A DNA stretch of 64,000 nt from Prevotella melaninogenica (GTDB lineage Bacteria > Bacteroidota > Bacteroidia > Bacteroidales > Bacteroidaceae): positions 1,492,001 through 1,556,000 of the forward strand of contig NZ_CP072349.1 of NCBI RefSeq assembly GCF_018127965.1, read 5' to 3'. The first letter of the stretch is position 1; the number at the start of each line of letters is the position of its first letter. The position numbers were made by a program, and so were the translations under genes. Below, in pieces: positions 7,387 through 16,302 of this stretch. A model generated the notes under the pieces. It was not told the origin of the DNA and ran no database searches. It worked only from the letters and a program-made list of their open reading frames with translations.

Positions 7387-8478
7387 TTACTCATAGCCAT
7401 CACCAAAGTCTTCACCAGGATACTTCCTTAATAAGCTGGCAAAACGAGGATTATAATGAGATAACATAGCCGAATGAAAGCTTGTTGCCATCGTTATATC
7501 AGAGTCATACTCACGATCTTTCTTTTTTGAAGACAAGGCAAGTGTTGCGTCAATGAAGTTGTATGCCCACTGATTATCATAAGTCATTACAGCCTCGAAT
7601 AAGTATTTGCTACGAGGAAGCATGCTACTATCATGTTTCTTTATTTCATAGTCTCGGATGCGCATCAGCAAAGGGACGAAATCTTGACAAGCCCAAACCG
7701 TAACTGCTAACAAGGCATTATTGGTTTCATCATCTTCCCTATCAACATCTTCATTCTCATTATCATAATGCGATAAAGCATCCAATAAGATAGATTTATC
7801 CTCTTCTCTACGATAGGAAGCTAAAGCTTTCAATGCCTGATAGGTTCGTTCTTTAAGAACAATCTCCTTTATCCTTGAGTAATAGCTTTCCTTCGGTGGA
7901 AGTCTCAATAAAAGTTTCTTTGTATATTGATATTTAGACAATCCGGGTGTATAGAGTGCTAAAGAGTCATTACGCAAAGAATCTTCCTTACTAATGACCG
8001 TCTTTTCTCTACATGACTGAACATTACGTAAAAACACACTACCAGCATACTCCTCCTTTATAACATCATCTGAACGCACATAAATCTTCGTCGTATCAGT
8101 ATAATTCGAGAGTAATATTTCCTCTAAGTGTGTATACTTTCGACGTATCAAAGCATCTGTAGCTGCAAGTCGAACAACCACAGAATAGCTCCTATTAGTA
8201 AGTTCGCAAAGTTCTTTCGTAGTACATAATGAATCTAATAAAGACTGCACCACAGGAAAAGCTCTTGGTCCTTTGCATGTTTTAATATAAGTCGTATCAA
8301 TACAATCCAACAGACTATCTACATTCAGATAATACTGTCTACCGTTAGTATTTTGCATTTCATAGTATGTTCCAGTTCTATTCAACAGGAAGAGAACCTT
8401 CGCTACCTGTTCCTGTCGCTTGTCTGTACAAGCAACCAACAGCATACATATTGAAAGGAAAAATAGGATTTTCTTCAT
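7387..8478 (-). CDS. Hypothetical lipoprotein
   Basis: Starting at the ATG at 8478 (an upstream TTG adds three residues), the 363-residue protein has a lipoprotein signal peptide with lipobox LVAC and acylated Cys17, so it is membrane-anchored. The body is polar and rich in Asp, Lys and Leu. Several helix pairs (for example TYQALKALASYRREEDKSILLDAL) look like HEAT/ARM-type repeats, and it contains YxxSDI and NPRFASLL stretches. I recognise no catalytic motif. It is a single gene; TATCTTTG on the minus strand (8526-8533) may be its -7 box. Family II 22-bp repeats lie upstream. Confidence 0.7.
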   Translation of the reverse strand: MKKILFFLSICMLLVACTDKRQEQVAKVLFLLNRTGTYYEMQNTNGRQYYLNVDSLLDCIDTTYIKTCKGPRAFPVVQSLLDSLCTTKELCELTNRSYSVVVRLAATDALIRRKYTHLEEILLSNYTDTTKIYVRSDDVIKEEYAGSVFLRNVQSCREKTVISKEDSLRNDSLALYTPGLSKYQYTKKLLLRLPPKESYYSRIKEIVLKERTYQALKALASYRREEDKSILLDALSHYDNENEDVDREDDETNNALLAVTVWACQDFVPLLMRIRDYEIKKHDSSMLPRSKYLFEAVMTYDNQWAYNFIDATLALSSKKKDREYDSDITMATSFHSAMLSHYNPRFASLLRKYPGEDFGDGYE

Positions 8479-8525
8479 ACTATACAATAAATATCTTTAC
8501 ACGGAATAAACGCCTTCGAAGACAA

Positions 8526-8533
8526 CAAAGATA
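8526..8533 (-). promoter_or_regulatory. -7 box of the lipoprotein gene
   Basis: The minus strand reads TATCTTTG, matching TAnnTTTG, about 48 bases before the chosen start. The -33 element is unclear. Confidence 0.45.
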
Positions 8534-8639
8534 CTAAATTATTGATAAAAACATGCTTTTCAATCTCTTTTCTTCATCTTATTACCTTCCAAATAGAAGG
8601 TATAAAATCATTGAAAAGAACGACTTGTTCGAATTATAT

Positions 8640-8742
8640 TCATGAAAAAAAGATTTATTTTCATGAAAAAAAAGATTTATTTTCATGAAAGGAAATATTT
8701 ATTTTCACGACAAGAAATATTTATTTACGTGAAAATAATTCC
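8640..8742. repeat. 22-bp tandem repeat family II, locus 1 (four units)
   Basis: The units lie at 8640-8660 (21 bases), 8661-8682, 8683-8704 and 8705-8726, followed by a partial unit. Each begins TCATGAAA or TCACGACA and ends TTTATTT. The array is enclosed by GAATTAT on the left and ATAATTC on the right, which are reverse complements. The only relative in this window is at 40831-40915. Confidence 0.8.
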
Positions 8743-8764
8743 GTAATAACCATGGAATGGGTAT

Positions 8765-9543
8765 CTATTTCAAGGCAATACCTGTGTAAATAGTGCCGAA
8801 TCCTTCTTTAAGAATACGTGCTGAGAAGAAGTCGGAAGCATTATCATAAGTGCAGATACCAGACTGAAGGATATTAGCTGCTGGCACACCAAGTTCTTCT
8901 AATTGAAGTTGATTGCAGAGCGGAAGGTCGATATGCCATTTCTCATACATACGTGCAATGCGTTCCATAGGGAAGCCTGCAGCCGTAAAAGCATCATAAA
9001 CCTCTTGACCTACCTCAAAGTTCTTCAGTGAAATACAAGGACCAACAACCGCCTTGAGTTCCTTTGGGTCGGTACCATATAGTTCTGTCATCTTGCGAAG
9101 TGTGTGCTGTGCGATACGCTGCACCGTACCACGCCAACCAGCATGGGCTGCACCAATGGCATGATGAACAGAATCATAAAAAGAATAGGAACACAATCAG
9201 CAGTATGAACACCGATGCAGACGTTACGACAATCGGTAACGACAGCATCTTTTCCTTCCTCCATCTCGTACTGTTCAGCGGCTGAAAGACGAAAAAACTC
9301 ATCCGTCACAATCAGACAATGTGTCTCGTGTATCTGATGCAGACGGATAACCTTATCCGCCTGAACACCAATCTCTGCTGCTAAAGCCTGTAGATTCTCG
9401 GCTACAGCAGACGGTTCATCACCCCGATGAGGGTTGATGTTGAGTGTAGCAAGCTTTCCCTTGCTAACTCCGCCATGACGGGTAGTGCTAAAGCTGACTA
9501 CCTCGTCGGCAAGATTAAAGTAATGTAGAACAGGCTTAATCAT
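8765..9543 (-). pseudogene. pgeF: Frameshifted laccase-domain purine nucleoside phosphorylase (PgeF/YfiH family)
   Basis: Two overlapping frames together make one 259-residue family member. The upstream part (from 9543) has RHGGVSKG, RLHQIHETH and HTADCVPILF. The downstream part has FYDSVHHAIGAAHAGWRGTVQ and CTYDN...FFSAR. The family's metal/active-site residues (His in HQIH, Cys in TADC, His in HAGWRG) are all present but split between frames. The break is at a run of five T on the coding strand (9178-9182). One more T would join PILF directly to YDSVHH. No other damage is visible, so a recent mutation or sequencing error is as likely as decay. The start overlaps the end of obgE by 8 bases, as in an operon. 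Family knowledge: these enzymes act on purine nucleosides. Confidence 0.85.
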
Positions 9544-10705
9544 TCGTATATTCAAAATCTTCGAGGTCTTCTACCTCATCCAATTCGTCTATACCCACCT
9601 CTTCAACATCATCAATATCAGCGTCCTCAGCCGCTAACTCGGCAGCAAAACGCGACATATCCTTGTCACGATGAACCAGTGTATCTTCTGAAAGAATACT
9701 TTGCAGCTTATTGCTCTCTGCATTAAGTTCTTTCCAAAGAATATCCTTTAAGTCATCAATTCCCTGTCCTGTAACAGCTGATATGAATACAACAGGAAGG
9801 TCTGTTGGCAACGTTTCACGCAGCATCTCAATGAGTTCATCATCAAGAAGGTCGCTTTTCGTTACCGCTAAGACACGATGTTTGTCGAGCATCTCTGGAT
9901 TAAACTGCTGCAACTCATTTAGTAACACCTCGTATTCACGCTTGATATCGTCGGTGTCTCCTGGTACCATAAAGAGCAGAAGAGAGTTTCGTTCGATATG
10001 ACGGAGGAAACGCAAGCCGAGTCCCTTACCTTCACTGGCTCCTTCGATGATACCTGGAATATCAGCCATAACGAAACTTTGGTTATCACGATAGCTGACA
10101 ATACCTAACGATGGTTCCATCGTTGTAAAAGGATAGTTGGCAATCTTTGGCTTTGCACTTGAGAGAGAAGACAGCAAAGTAGACTTACCTGCATTTGGGA
10201 AGCCCACCAAACCGACATCAGCTAACAGCTTCAACTCAAGAATAACAGTCATCTCCTGCATTGGTTCACCTGGTTGTGCATAGCGTGGAGCCTGATTCGT
10301 AGCTGTACGGAACTGGAAGTTACCCAATCCACCACGTCCACCTTTCAGCAGTAACACCGTCTGTCCGTCATGCATAACATCGCAGACATACTTACCAGTT
10401 TCGGCATCATAGGCAACAGTACCACAAGGAACATCAATATAAATATCCTTGCCATCTGTACCATGACACTTATCACGACCGCCATTACCTCCATGTTCAG
10501 CATAGATATGACGCTGAAACTTCAAGTGCAACAGCGTCCAATAATTGTGGTTACCACGCAAGTAAACACTTCCACCCTTACCACCATCGCCACCATCTGG
10601 TCCGCCATTAGGGTTATACTTCACATGACGAAGGTGCATGGAACCTCTACCACCCTTACCAGAGCGGCAGTATATCTTTACATAATCAACAAAATTACTT
10701 TCCAT
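9536..10705 (-). CDS. obgE: Obg family GTPase
   Basis: The 389-residue protein has the glycine-rich Obg fold at residues 1-160 ([27 protein letters not shown]). The GTPase domain follows: G1 GFPNAGKS (168-175), G3 DIPG, G4 TKSD and G5 SAVTG. The tail is an acidic run ([21 protein letters not shown]), as in many Obg proteins. Family knowledge: it is an essential GTPase associated with 50S subunit maturation and stress control. It is followed by the frameshifted pgeF (8-base overlap) and preceded by the four-helix-bundle gene. Confidence 0.97.
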   Translation of the reverse strand: MESNFVDYVKIYCRSGKGGRGSMHLRHVKYNPNGGPDGGDGGKGGSVYLRGNHNYWTLLHLKFQRHIYAEHGGNGGRDKCHGTDGKDIYIDVPCGTVAYDAETGKYVCDVMHDGQTVLLLKGGRGGLGNFQFRTATNQAPRYAQPGEPMQEMTVILELKLLADVGLVGFPNAGKSTLLSSLSSAKPKIANYPFTTMEPSLGIVSYRDNQSFVMADIPGIIEGASEGKGLGLRFLRHIERNSLLLFMVPGDTDDIKREYEVLLNELQQFNPEMLDKHRVLAVTKSDLLDDELIEMLRETLPTDLPVVFISAVTGQGIDDLKDILWKELNAESNKLQSILSEDTLVHRDKDMSRFAAELAAEDADIDDVEEVGIDELDEVEDLEDFEYTND

Positions 10706-10708
10706 CTT

Positions 10709-10737
10709 TAAACTTTGAATTTTGAACTTTGACCTTT
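10709..10737. repeat. Left flank repeat of the four-helix-bundle gene
   Basis: A run of TTTGAA/TTTGAC words, ending TTTGAACTTTGACCTTT. Its reverse complement recurs at 11152-11185 on the other side of the gene, with 16 of 17 positions matching in the best alignment. Confidence 0.65.
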
Positions 10738-10762
10738 ATGATTTGTACTGTAACTTGAAATA

Positions 10763-11137
10763 TTATTGATTAAGAGAAGAACGAGTTGCCTTAACTATTT
10801 TGGTCAAGACTGCTTGAATCTTATGACAATCATCTGATAAAGATTTATACTCACTCTCGCTAATATATTCTGCTTCCCTTAATAAATCAATCCAATAGTT
10901 TGACTCTGTTGCTTCTTTCAAAGCGATATTCATCTTACTACAGAAGTCTGCACGACTTTGTCCGTTCTTTCCTTCATGAACATTAGCCCCAATACTCGTC
11001 CCAGAACGAAGAAGTTGCTTTGAAAGGACATACTCCTTATGCTCATCTATTAGGTATTTATATAACCGTACAACCCTTAGTGCAAAACTTTTTGATAAGA
11101 TATAGATATCATTCTCTACGATTTTTCTATCCAACAT
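10763..11137 (-). CDS. Four-helix-bundle protein (S23/IVP family)
   Basis: The 124-residue protein has the family signature: SFALRVVRLYKYL, then LSKQLLRSGTSIGANVHEG, FCSKMNIALKEATESNYWIDLL and a last helix near IQAVLTKIVKAT. I use the ATG at 11137, because the longer TTG-started form begins inside a TTTGAAC repeat. Family knowledge: relatives are encoded by intervening sequences of some 23S rRNA genes, form homopentamers and are distant kin of diversity-generating-retroelement Avd proteins. Here it sits alone between obgE and adk, flanked by inverted short repeats, which suggests an inserted cassette. Its function is unknown. Confidence 0.88.
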   Translation of the reverse strand: MLDRKIVENDIYILSKSFALRVVRLYKYLIDEHKEYVLSKQLLRSGTSIGANVHEGKNGQSRADFCSKMNIALKEATESNYWIDLLREAEYISESEYKSLSDDCHKIQAVLTKIVKATRSSLNQ

Positions 11138-11151
11138 ACGGTACAAATCAT

Positions 11152-11185
11152 AAAGTTCAAAGTTCAAACCTCAAAGGTCAAAGGT
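11152..11185. repeat. Right flank repeat of the four-helix-bundle gene
   Basis: AAAGTTCAAAGTTCAAA and AAAGGTCAAAGGT words abut the adk stop codon and mirror the repeat at 10709-10737 in inverted orientation. Confidence 0.65.
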
Positions 11186-11758
11186 CTACAGAGCGTCAAT
11201 AACAGACTCAATACGTGCAAAAATCTCTTCTACAGTACCAAGACCCTCAACATGGTGGTGAATATTCTCACCCTTATACCAATCAATTAATGGAGAAGTC
11301 TGGTTGTTGTAAACATTGAGGCGCTTCTTGATTGTTTCCTCATTGTCATCAGAACGACCGCTCTGCTGTCCACGGAGAAGCAGACGCTTCATCAACTCAT
11401 CCTCTGGAACAAAGAGTTCAACCATAGCTGCCACATTGTGACCACGCTCAGCCAACATCTTCTTCAAAGCCTCTGCTTGTGGGATTGTACGTGGGAAACC
11501 ATCGAAGATAACACCCTTATGCTCCTTGCCAAAGCTATCGTATACGCTTGCAAGAATATCAATCATCAACTCATCAGGAATGAGCTGCCCATTGTCAATG
11601 TATCCTTTTGCAGTCTTACCAAGCTCTGTACCATTCTTAATTTCATTACGAAGTACGTCACCTGTTGAGATATGACCGAAGCCATACTTCTCAATCATCT
11701 TGTCGCTCTGAGTACCTTTACCAGCACCTGGCGCACCAAAAATTACAATATTCTTCAT
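11186..11758 (-). CDS. adk: Adenylate kinase
   Basis: The protein interconverts AMP + ATP with 2 ADP. At 190 residues it is the short type without a zinc-binding LID. It shows the P-loop GAPGAGKGTQ (8-17), the AMP-binding DGFPRT and the LID arginines in RLLLRGQQSGRSDD. Its ATG overlaps the hpt stop by one base (TAATG), so the two are translationally coupled. Both serve purine nucleotide balance. Confidence 0.97.
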   Translation of the reverse strand: MKNIVIFGAPGAGKGTQSDKMIEKYGFGHISTGDVLRNEIKNGTELGKTAKGYIDNGQLIPDELMIDILASVYDSFGKEHKGVIFDGFPRTIPQAEALKKMLAERGHNVAAMVELFVPEDELMKRLLLRGQQSGRSDDNEETIKKRLNVYNNQTSPLIDWYKGENIHHHVEGLGTVEEIFARIESVIDAL

Positions 11759-12297
11759 TATTCTTGTACTAAAGTATAAATATCTCTCAAGTTACGACCC
11801 TGCTGGTCATAGTCAAGTCCATAGCCAACAATGAAGTCATTTGGAATCTCCATTGCTGCATACTCGATGTTCAAAGGAACAGTAAGCTTACCAGGCTTCA
11901 ACAGTAAGGTTGTAATATGCAGACCAGCAGGCTCGCGTGTACCGAGCGTTTCGAGCATACGCTTCATAGTTGCACCTGTATCAACAATATCCTCTACAAT
12001 GATAACTTCTCTACCACGGATATCTTCGTTCAAACCGATAATCTCCTTGATTGTACCCGTTGAGGTAACACCTTGGTAAGAAGCCAACTTAACAAAGGAT
12101 ATCTCACATGGAATAGTAATATGCTTCATCAAGTCAGAGGCATACATGAACGAACCGTTCAACACCGCAAGAAAGAGCGGAGTCTTACCTTCAAAATCCT
12201 TGTTTATACGATCAGCTACCAGCTTTACTCTTTCCAAAATCTCGGCTTCAGGAATAGAAGTCTCAAACGTTTTGTCCTTAATTGTTACTCGACTCAT
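11758..12297 (-). CDS. hpt: Hypoxanthine phosphoribosyltransferase
   Basis: The 179-residue protein salvages hypoxanthine (and often guanine) with PRPP. The PRPP loop VIIVEDIVDTGATM and the base-contacting region IPNDFIVGYGLDYDQQGRNLRDI are intact. It is first of a purine-salvage pair with adk and divergent from the nnr gene. Confidence 0.95.
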   Translation of the reverse strand: MSRVTIKDKTFETSIPEAEILERVKLVADRINKDFEGKTPLFLAVLNGSFMYASDLMKHITIPCEISFVKLASYQGVTSTGTIKEIIGLNEDIRGREVIIVEDIVDTGATMKRMLETLGTREPAGLHITTLLLKPGKLTVPLNIEYAAMEIPNDFIVGYGLDYDQQGRNLRDIYTLVQE

Positions 12298-12320
12298 TCT
12301 TCATTATTTATAATTTAGCG

Positions 12321-12328
12321 CAAAATTA
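12321..12328 (-). promoter_or_regulatory. -7 box of hpt
   Basis: The minus strand reads TAATTTTG, matching TAnnTTTG, 23 bases before the hpt start. Confidence 0.5.
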
Positions 12329-12362
12329 CGAAAATAATACCAAACTATCCGCATTTATTTTG

Positions 12363-12370
12363 TAAATTTG
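12363..12370 (+). promoter_or_regulatory. -7 box of the nnr gene, very close to its start codon
   Basis: TAAATTTG matches TAnnTTTG and ends only 8 bases before the ATG. If used, the mRNA leader would be a few bases long. The -33 element is unclear. Confidence 0.5.
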
Positions 12371-12378
12371 CCATCGTT

Positions 12379-13896
12379 ATGAAGATATTTACAAGTGCCC
12401 AGATTCACGAACTGGACAGATACACTATAGAACACGAACCAATCAAGTCGATTGATTTGATGGAACGTGCAGCAAAAGCCATTACTCGTGCTATCACTGA
12501 GGAGTGGTCGACACATACGCCAATTGTTGTCTTTGCAGGACCTGGTAACAATGGTGGCGATGCTCTTGCTGTGGCACGTTTGCTGATAAATGAGGGATAC
12601 AAGGTGAATACTTTCCTTTTTAATATCACCAACCATCTTTCTGAAGACTGTGTAACAAACCGCCAACGTTTGCTCGATAGCAAGCATGCAAAAGATTTTA
12701 CAGAAATCACTGCGAAGTTTGACCCACCTGAATTAACCGCTGACACATTGGTGATTGATGGTTTGTTTGGCTCTGGACTCAACAAACCATTGGCTGGTGG
12801 TTTTGCCTCTTTGGTGAAATATATCAATCAAAGTCCTGCAAAGATTGTGAGTATTGACGTTCCATCTGGTTTGATGACGGAGGACAATACGTATAACGTA
12901 CGTGCGAATATCATTCACGCTACCCTCACATTAACCCTCCACGAACGCAAATTATCCTTCCTTTTCGCTGATGCACAGCAATTTATTGGTAGGCTAAAGG
13001 TCCTTGATATCCGTCTGAATCAGGAGTTTATTCAGAAGACAGAAGCACAATATTACCTATTAGAAGAGAACGACATTCGTTCGCGTTTACTCCATCGTGA
13101 TGACTTCTCACACAAAGGTGATATGGGTAATGCACTTATCATCGCAGGAAGTTACGGCATGTCGGGAGCAGCTATCCTTGCAACTCGTGCCTGTCTACGT
13201 AGCGGTGTGGGTAAGGTTACGGTGCATACTCCTAAAAAGAACTACGATATCATGCAGATATCTGTTCCTGAAGCTATCTTACAAATGGACCATGAGGAGA
13301 CAGCCTTTACCGAAGCAGTTGATACAGATGATTTCGACGCACTTGCAATAGGTCCAGGATTAGGCAGACAGGAGCCTACTGCCATTGCGATGATAGCTCA
13401 GATAAGACGCGCACAATGTCCTATTGTTGCCGATGCTGATACCTTGAATATTCTTGCAAGCCATCGTGCATGGATGCAACAACTACCAAAGGGAATCATT
13501 ATGACGCCTCACGCAAAGGAACTCGACCGTCTTACAGGCTCTCCTGCTAATGCTGACTATGAGCGTCTCCACCGTACACGTGAGTTGGCAAAGTCTTTAC
13601 AGGCTTATATCATCCTTAAGGGACATAACAGTGCACTCTGCCTACCTAATGGCAACGTTATCTTTAACTCGACTGGTAACAGTGGCATGGCAACAGCTGG
13701 TAGTGGTGATGTACTCACTGGTATCATTACAGCCCTCCTTGCTCGTGGTTACCACCAGCAGAATGCTTGTATGGTGGGAATGTACCTCCATGGTCTTGCT
13801 GGCGACTTAGCAGCAAAAGAATTAGGCAAAGAAAGCCTTGTTGCAGGAGACATTATCAACTATCTCCCTAAAGCCTTCAAACTTTTGGACGATTGA
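12379..13896 (+). CDS. nnr: Bifunctional NAD(P)H-hydrate epimerase / ADP-dependent NAD(P)H-hydrate dehydratase
   Basis: The 505-residue protein repairs hydrated NADH and NADPH. The N-terminal epimerase domain (about 1-210) has LMERAA and PGNNGGDALAVARLL. The C-terminal dehydratase (about 225-505) has GDMGNALIIAGSYGMSGAA, AIGPGLG, DADTL and the family-end motif GSGDVLTGIITALL. The fused order epimerase-dehydratase is the usual bacterial form. The canonical MKIFTSAQIHELD start is used. It is convergent with fba. Confidence 0.96.
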   Translation: MKIFTSAQIHELDRYTIEHEPIKSIDLMERAAKAITRAITEEWSTHTPIVVFAGPGNNGGDALAVARLLINEGYKVNTFLFNITNHLSEDCVTNRQRLLDSKHAKDFTEITAKFDPPELTADTLVIDGLFGSGLNKPLAGGFASLVKYINQSPAKIVSIDVPSGLMTEDNTYNVRANIIHATLTLTLHERKLSFLFADAQQFIGRLKVLDIRLNQEFIQKTEAQYYLLEENDIRSRLLHRDDFSHKGDMGNALIIAGSYGMSGAAILATRACLRSGVGKVTVHTPKKNYDIMQISVPEAILQMDHEETAFTEAVDTDDFDALAIGPGLGRQEPTAIAMIAQIRRAQCPIVADADTLNILASHRAWMQQLPKGIIMTPHAKELDRLTGSPANADYERLHRTRELAKSLQAYIILKGHNSALCLPNGNVIFNSTGNSGMATAGSGDVLTGIITALLARGYHQQNACMVGMYLHGLAGDLAAKELGKESLVAGDIINYLPKAFKLLDD

Positions 13897-13956
13897 TAAA
13901 GTCTTCCCATTCCAGCTATTGTCGATAGGTAATAAAGCCTTCCAAGTATAAGCAAC

Positions 13957-13992
13957 AGCCTCGCATGGTTCTTTTCATGCGGGGCTATTTGT
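13957..13992 (+). terminator. Terminator of the nnr gene
   Basis: An 11-bp stem AGCCTCGCATG (13957-13967) with CATGCGGGGCT (13976-13986), one G-T pair, then a T-rich tail. Confidence 0.75.
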
Positions 13993-14040
13993 TTCCTCTG
14001 TCCCAACCTACGAGGCAATACCTCGTAGAAAGTGGCACAA

Positions 14041-14078
14041 AAGAAAAGCGGCAGTTCCCAAAAGGAAGCTGCCGCTAA
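14041..14078 (-). terminator. Terminator of fba
   Basis: AGCGGCAG...TTCC (14049-14060) pairs with GGAAGCTGCCGCT (14066-14078). On the minus strand it runs into CTTTTCTTTT. Confidence 0.8.
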
Positions 14079-14112
14079 TGTTTTATTTAGTCAAGCCGAC
14101 CTCAACAAATGA

Positions 14113-15126
14113 TTAGTCGAGGTTAGCAAGCTTGTTCTCAGAACCAAGAACGTCTGTGATCTTGTGCTTGTAAAGCTCCTCCATGTACTCACGAGCCTTA
14201 CCACAGTACTGACGTGGATCGAAGTACTCTGGGTGCTCATCGAATGTCTGGCGAACACCTGCGGTGAATGCAAGACGAGAGTCAGAGTCGATGTTAATCT
14301 TACAAACAGCACTCTTAGCTGCCTGACGGAGCTGCTCCTCTGGGATACCAACAGCGTTTGGCATCTTACCACCATGCTCGTTGATGATATCAACATACTC
14401 CTGAGGAACTGAAGAAGAACCGTGGAGAACGATTGGGAAGCCTGGGAGCTGCTTCTCGATAGCTGCAAGAACATCGAATGCCAATGGAGGAGGAACAAGG
14501 CGACCAGTCTTTGGGTCACGTGTACACTGCTCTGGAGTGAACTTGTAAGCACCATGAGAAGTACCGATAGAGATAGCCAATGAGTCGCAACCTGTACGAG
14601 TAGCGAAATCAACAACCTCCTCTGGCTTTGTATAGTGAGAAACCTCAGCTACAACGTCATCCTCAACACCAGCAAGTACACCGAGCTCAGCCTCAACAGT
14701 TACGTCGAACTGGTGAGCATACTCAACAACCTTCTTTGTCAAAGCGATATTCTCCTCATATGGAAGAGAAGAACCGTCGATCATTACAGAAGAGAAACCG
14801 AAGTCTACACAACTCTTGCAAGTCTCGAAGCTATCACCATGATCAAGGTGAAGTGCAATCTCTGGATGGTGGCAACCCAACTCCTTAGCATACTCTACTG
14901 CACCTTCTGCGAGGTAACGAAGAAGAGTCTGGTTAGCATACTTACGAGCACCCTTAGAAACCTGAAGGATAACTGGTGACTTCAAATCAGAAGAAGCCTT
15001 GATGATAGCCTGAAGCTGCTCGAGGTTATTGAAGTTGAATGCTGGGATAGCGTAACCGCCGTCAATTGCTCTCTTGAACATATCACGTGTGTTCACGAGA
15101 CCTAATTTCTTGTAATCTACTGCCAT
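14113..15126 (-). CDS. fba: Class II fructose-1,6-bisphosphate aldolase
   Basis: The 337-residue enzyme of glycolysis and gluconeogenesis shows the class II features: AIIKASSDLKSPVILQ, the zinc-binding LHLDHGDSFE, EAELG and LHGSSSVP. It is the longer type that includes NEHGGKMPNAVGIPEEQL and a C-terminal extension (FDPRQYCGKAREYMEELYKHKI). It is monocistronic, with a clear promoter and terminator. Long leucine/serine-rich antisense frames across it are codon-bias shadows. Confidence 0.97.
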   Translation of the reverse strand: MAVDYKKLGLVNTRDMFKRAIDGGYAIPAFNFNNLEQLQAIIKASSDLKSPVILQVSKGARKYANQTLLRYLAEGAVEYAKELGCHHPEIALHLDHGDSFETCKSCVDFGFSSVMIDGSSLPYEENIALTKKVVEYAHQFDVTVEAELGVLAGVEDDVVAEVSHYTKPEEVVDFATRTGCDSLAISIGTSHGAYKFTPEQCTRDPKTGRLVPPPLAFDVLAAIEKQLPGFPIVLHGSSSVPQEYVDIINEHGGKMPNAVGIPEEQLRQAAKSAVCKINIDSDSRLAFTAGVRQTFDEHPEYFDPRQYCGKAREYMEELYKHKITDVLGSENKLANLD

Positions 15127-15175
15127 AATTTCTTTTATCTTTTAAAATTAATAAGTCTATACCTATTTACACATG

Positions 15176-15207
15176 CAAAAGTACGGTTTTATTTTCTGAT
15201 AGCCAAA
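15176..15207 (-). promoter_or_regulatory. Promoter of fba
   Basis: On the minus strand TTTG (15204-15207), 20 bases, then TACTTTTG (15176-15183), a full consensus match. Confidence 0.75.
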
Positions 15208-15282
15208 ACATACCACATATTTAATAAACCTAAAGTGTTAAAATCCGTAATAAAGGGCAATAGTTTTCGGAATAAAAGACAA

Positions 15283-15318
15283 TTAGGCTTATTAGACATG
15301 ACTGCCTAATAAGCCTAA
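15283..15318 (-). terminator. Perfect hairpin after the aquaporin gene
   Basis: A 13-bp perfect stem, TTAGGCTTATTAG (15283-15295) with CTAATAAGCCTAA (15306-15318), loop of 10. It is followed on the minus strand by a T-rich stretch. Likely terminator. Confidence 0.7.
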
Positions 15319-15342
15319 CCAAACATTTATCTGATAAATAAA

Positions 15343-16050
15343 TTACTTCTCAGCTGGTTCAATAACACGCCAAATTACTGACGCGAGTGCACCACCAGCA
15401 AATGGACCTACGATAAAGATCCAAAGATTACTCAATGCTGTTGCAGGACCGCCTGCAAGCTGTGCGAAGATAGCAGGACCAAAGGAACGTGCTGGGTTTA
15501 CAGATGTACCTGTATAACGGATACATACAAGGTGAACAAGGATAAGTGACAAGCCGATTGCTAAACCTCCGAACTTACCAGTTGTGCCGTTAGTCTTTGA
15601 AGTTGCACCTAATACAACGAGTACAAACACACAAGTAAAGATAATCTCTGCGAGCAAACCACTTGCTACACTAATACCATCTTGCAAACCATTTGCACCT
15701 AAACCAGCACCTGCAGCAGCAAAACCGCTACCTGCATTGGTTACAAGAAGGAACAATAAAGCTGCACCAATCAAGCCACCAATAAACTGGAACAACATGT
15801 ACATAGCACAATCCTTTGCACTCATACGACCGCTTAGGAATACACCAAGTGTAATTGCTGGGTTGATGTGGTAACCTGAGATACCACCAATAGCGTAAGC
15901 CATTGCTATTACTGAAAGACCAAATGCCATTGCTGTACCAACTACTGCAGCCTGATTGTTTACTGGGTCACAACCCAAAGATACTGCTGCACCACATCCC
16001 ATGAGGACTAATACCATTGTGCCGATCATTTCGGCTAAATACTTCTTCAT
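15343..16050 (-). CDS. aqpZ: Aquaporin Z-like water channel (MIP family)
   Basis: The 235-residue membrane protein has six TM segments and two half-helices carrying NPA (63-65) and NPA-R (185-188). The water-selective filter set seen in AqpZ is present: His173 in LVHLV, Thr in TGTSVNPARS and Arg188. The glycerol-channel signature (Gly and Asp insertions of GlpF) is not. It moves water through the inner membrane. It is monocistronic. Confidence 0.92.
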   Translation of the reverse strand: MKKYLAEMIGTMVLVLMGCGAAVSLGCDPVNNQAAVVGTAMAFGLSVIAMAYAIGGISGYHINPAITLGVFLSGRMSAKDCAMYMLFQFIGGLIGAALLFLLVTNAGSGFAAAGAGLGANGLQDGISVASGLLAEIIFTCVFVLVVLGATSKTNGTTGKFGGLAIGLSLILVHLVCIRYTGTSVNPARSFGPAIFAQLAGGPATALSNLWIFIVGPFAGGALASVIWRVIEPAEK

Positions 16051-16217
16051 AACTCTCTACAATTAATTAATATTATTCTTTTAGTTTAAAATGCCTTTGA
16101 AACGGTTAATTCTCCATACAAAAACAAACGTTCACGATTTATTGTTTTCACCTTGCACTTTTTAAAACTTATTGTTTTATATCAATTAAAACGCTGTCTT
16201 TAATCCACAAAAAGCCT

Positions 16218-16225
16218 TACCTTTG
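16218..16225 (+). promoter_or_regulatory. -7 box of the HAD phosphatase gene
   Basis: TACCTTTG matches TAnnTTTG, 77 bases before the start. The -33 element is not clear. Confidence 0.5.
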
Positions 16226-16302
16226 CAAATAGATTAATATTACTTGATAATAATGAGTCGTCACCCATAAGGGAGATTACAAAGAAAAAGTATTCAAACT
16301 AT

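Noticed and set aside
14091..14615. Long minus-strand frame over fba, rich in Leu and Ser
   Set aside because: It is a codon-bias shadow of the confident aldolase gene and has low-complexity composition.
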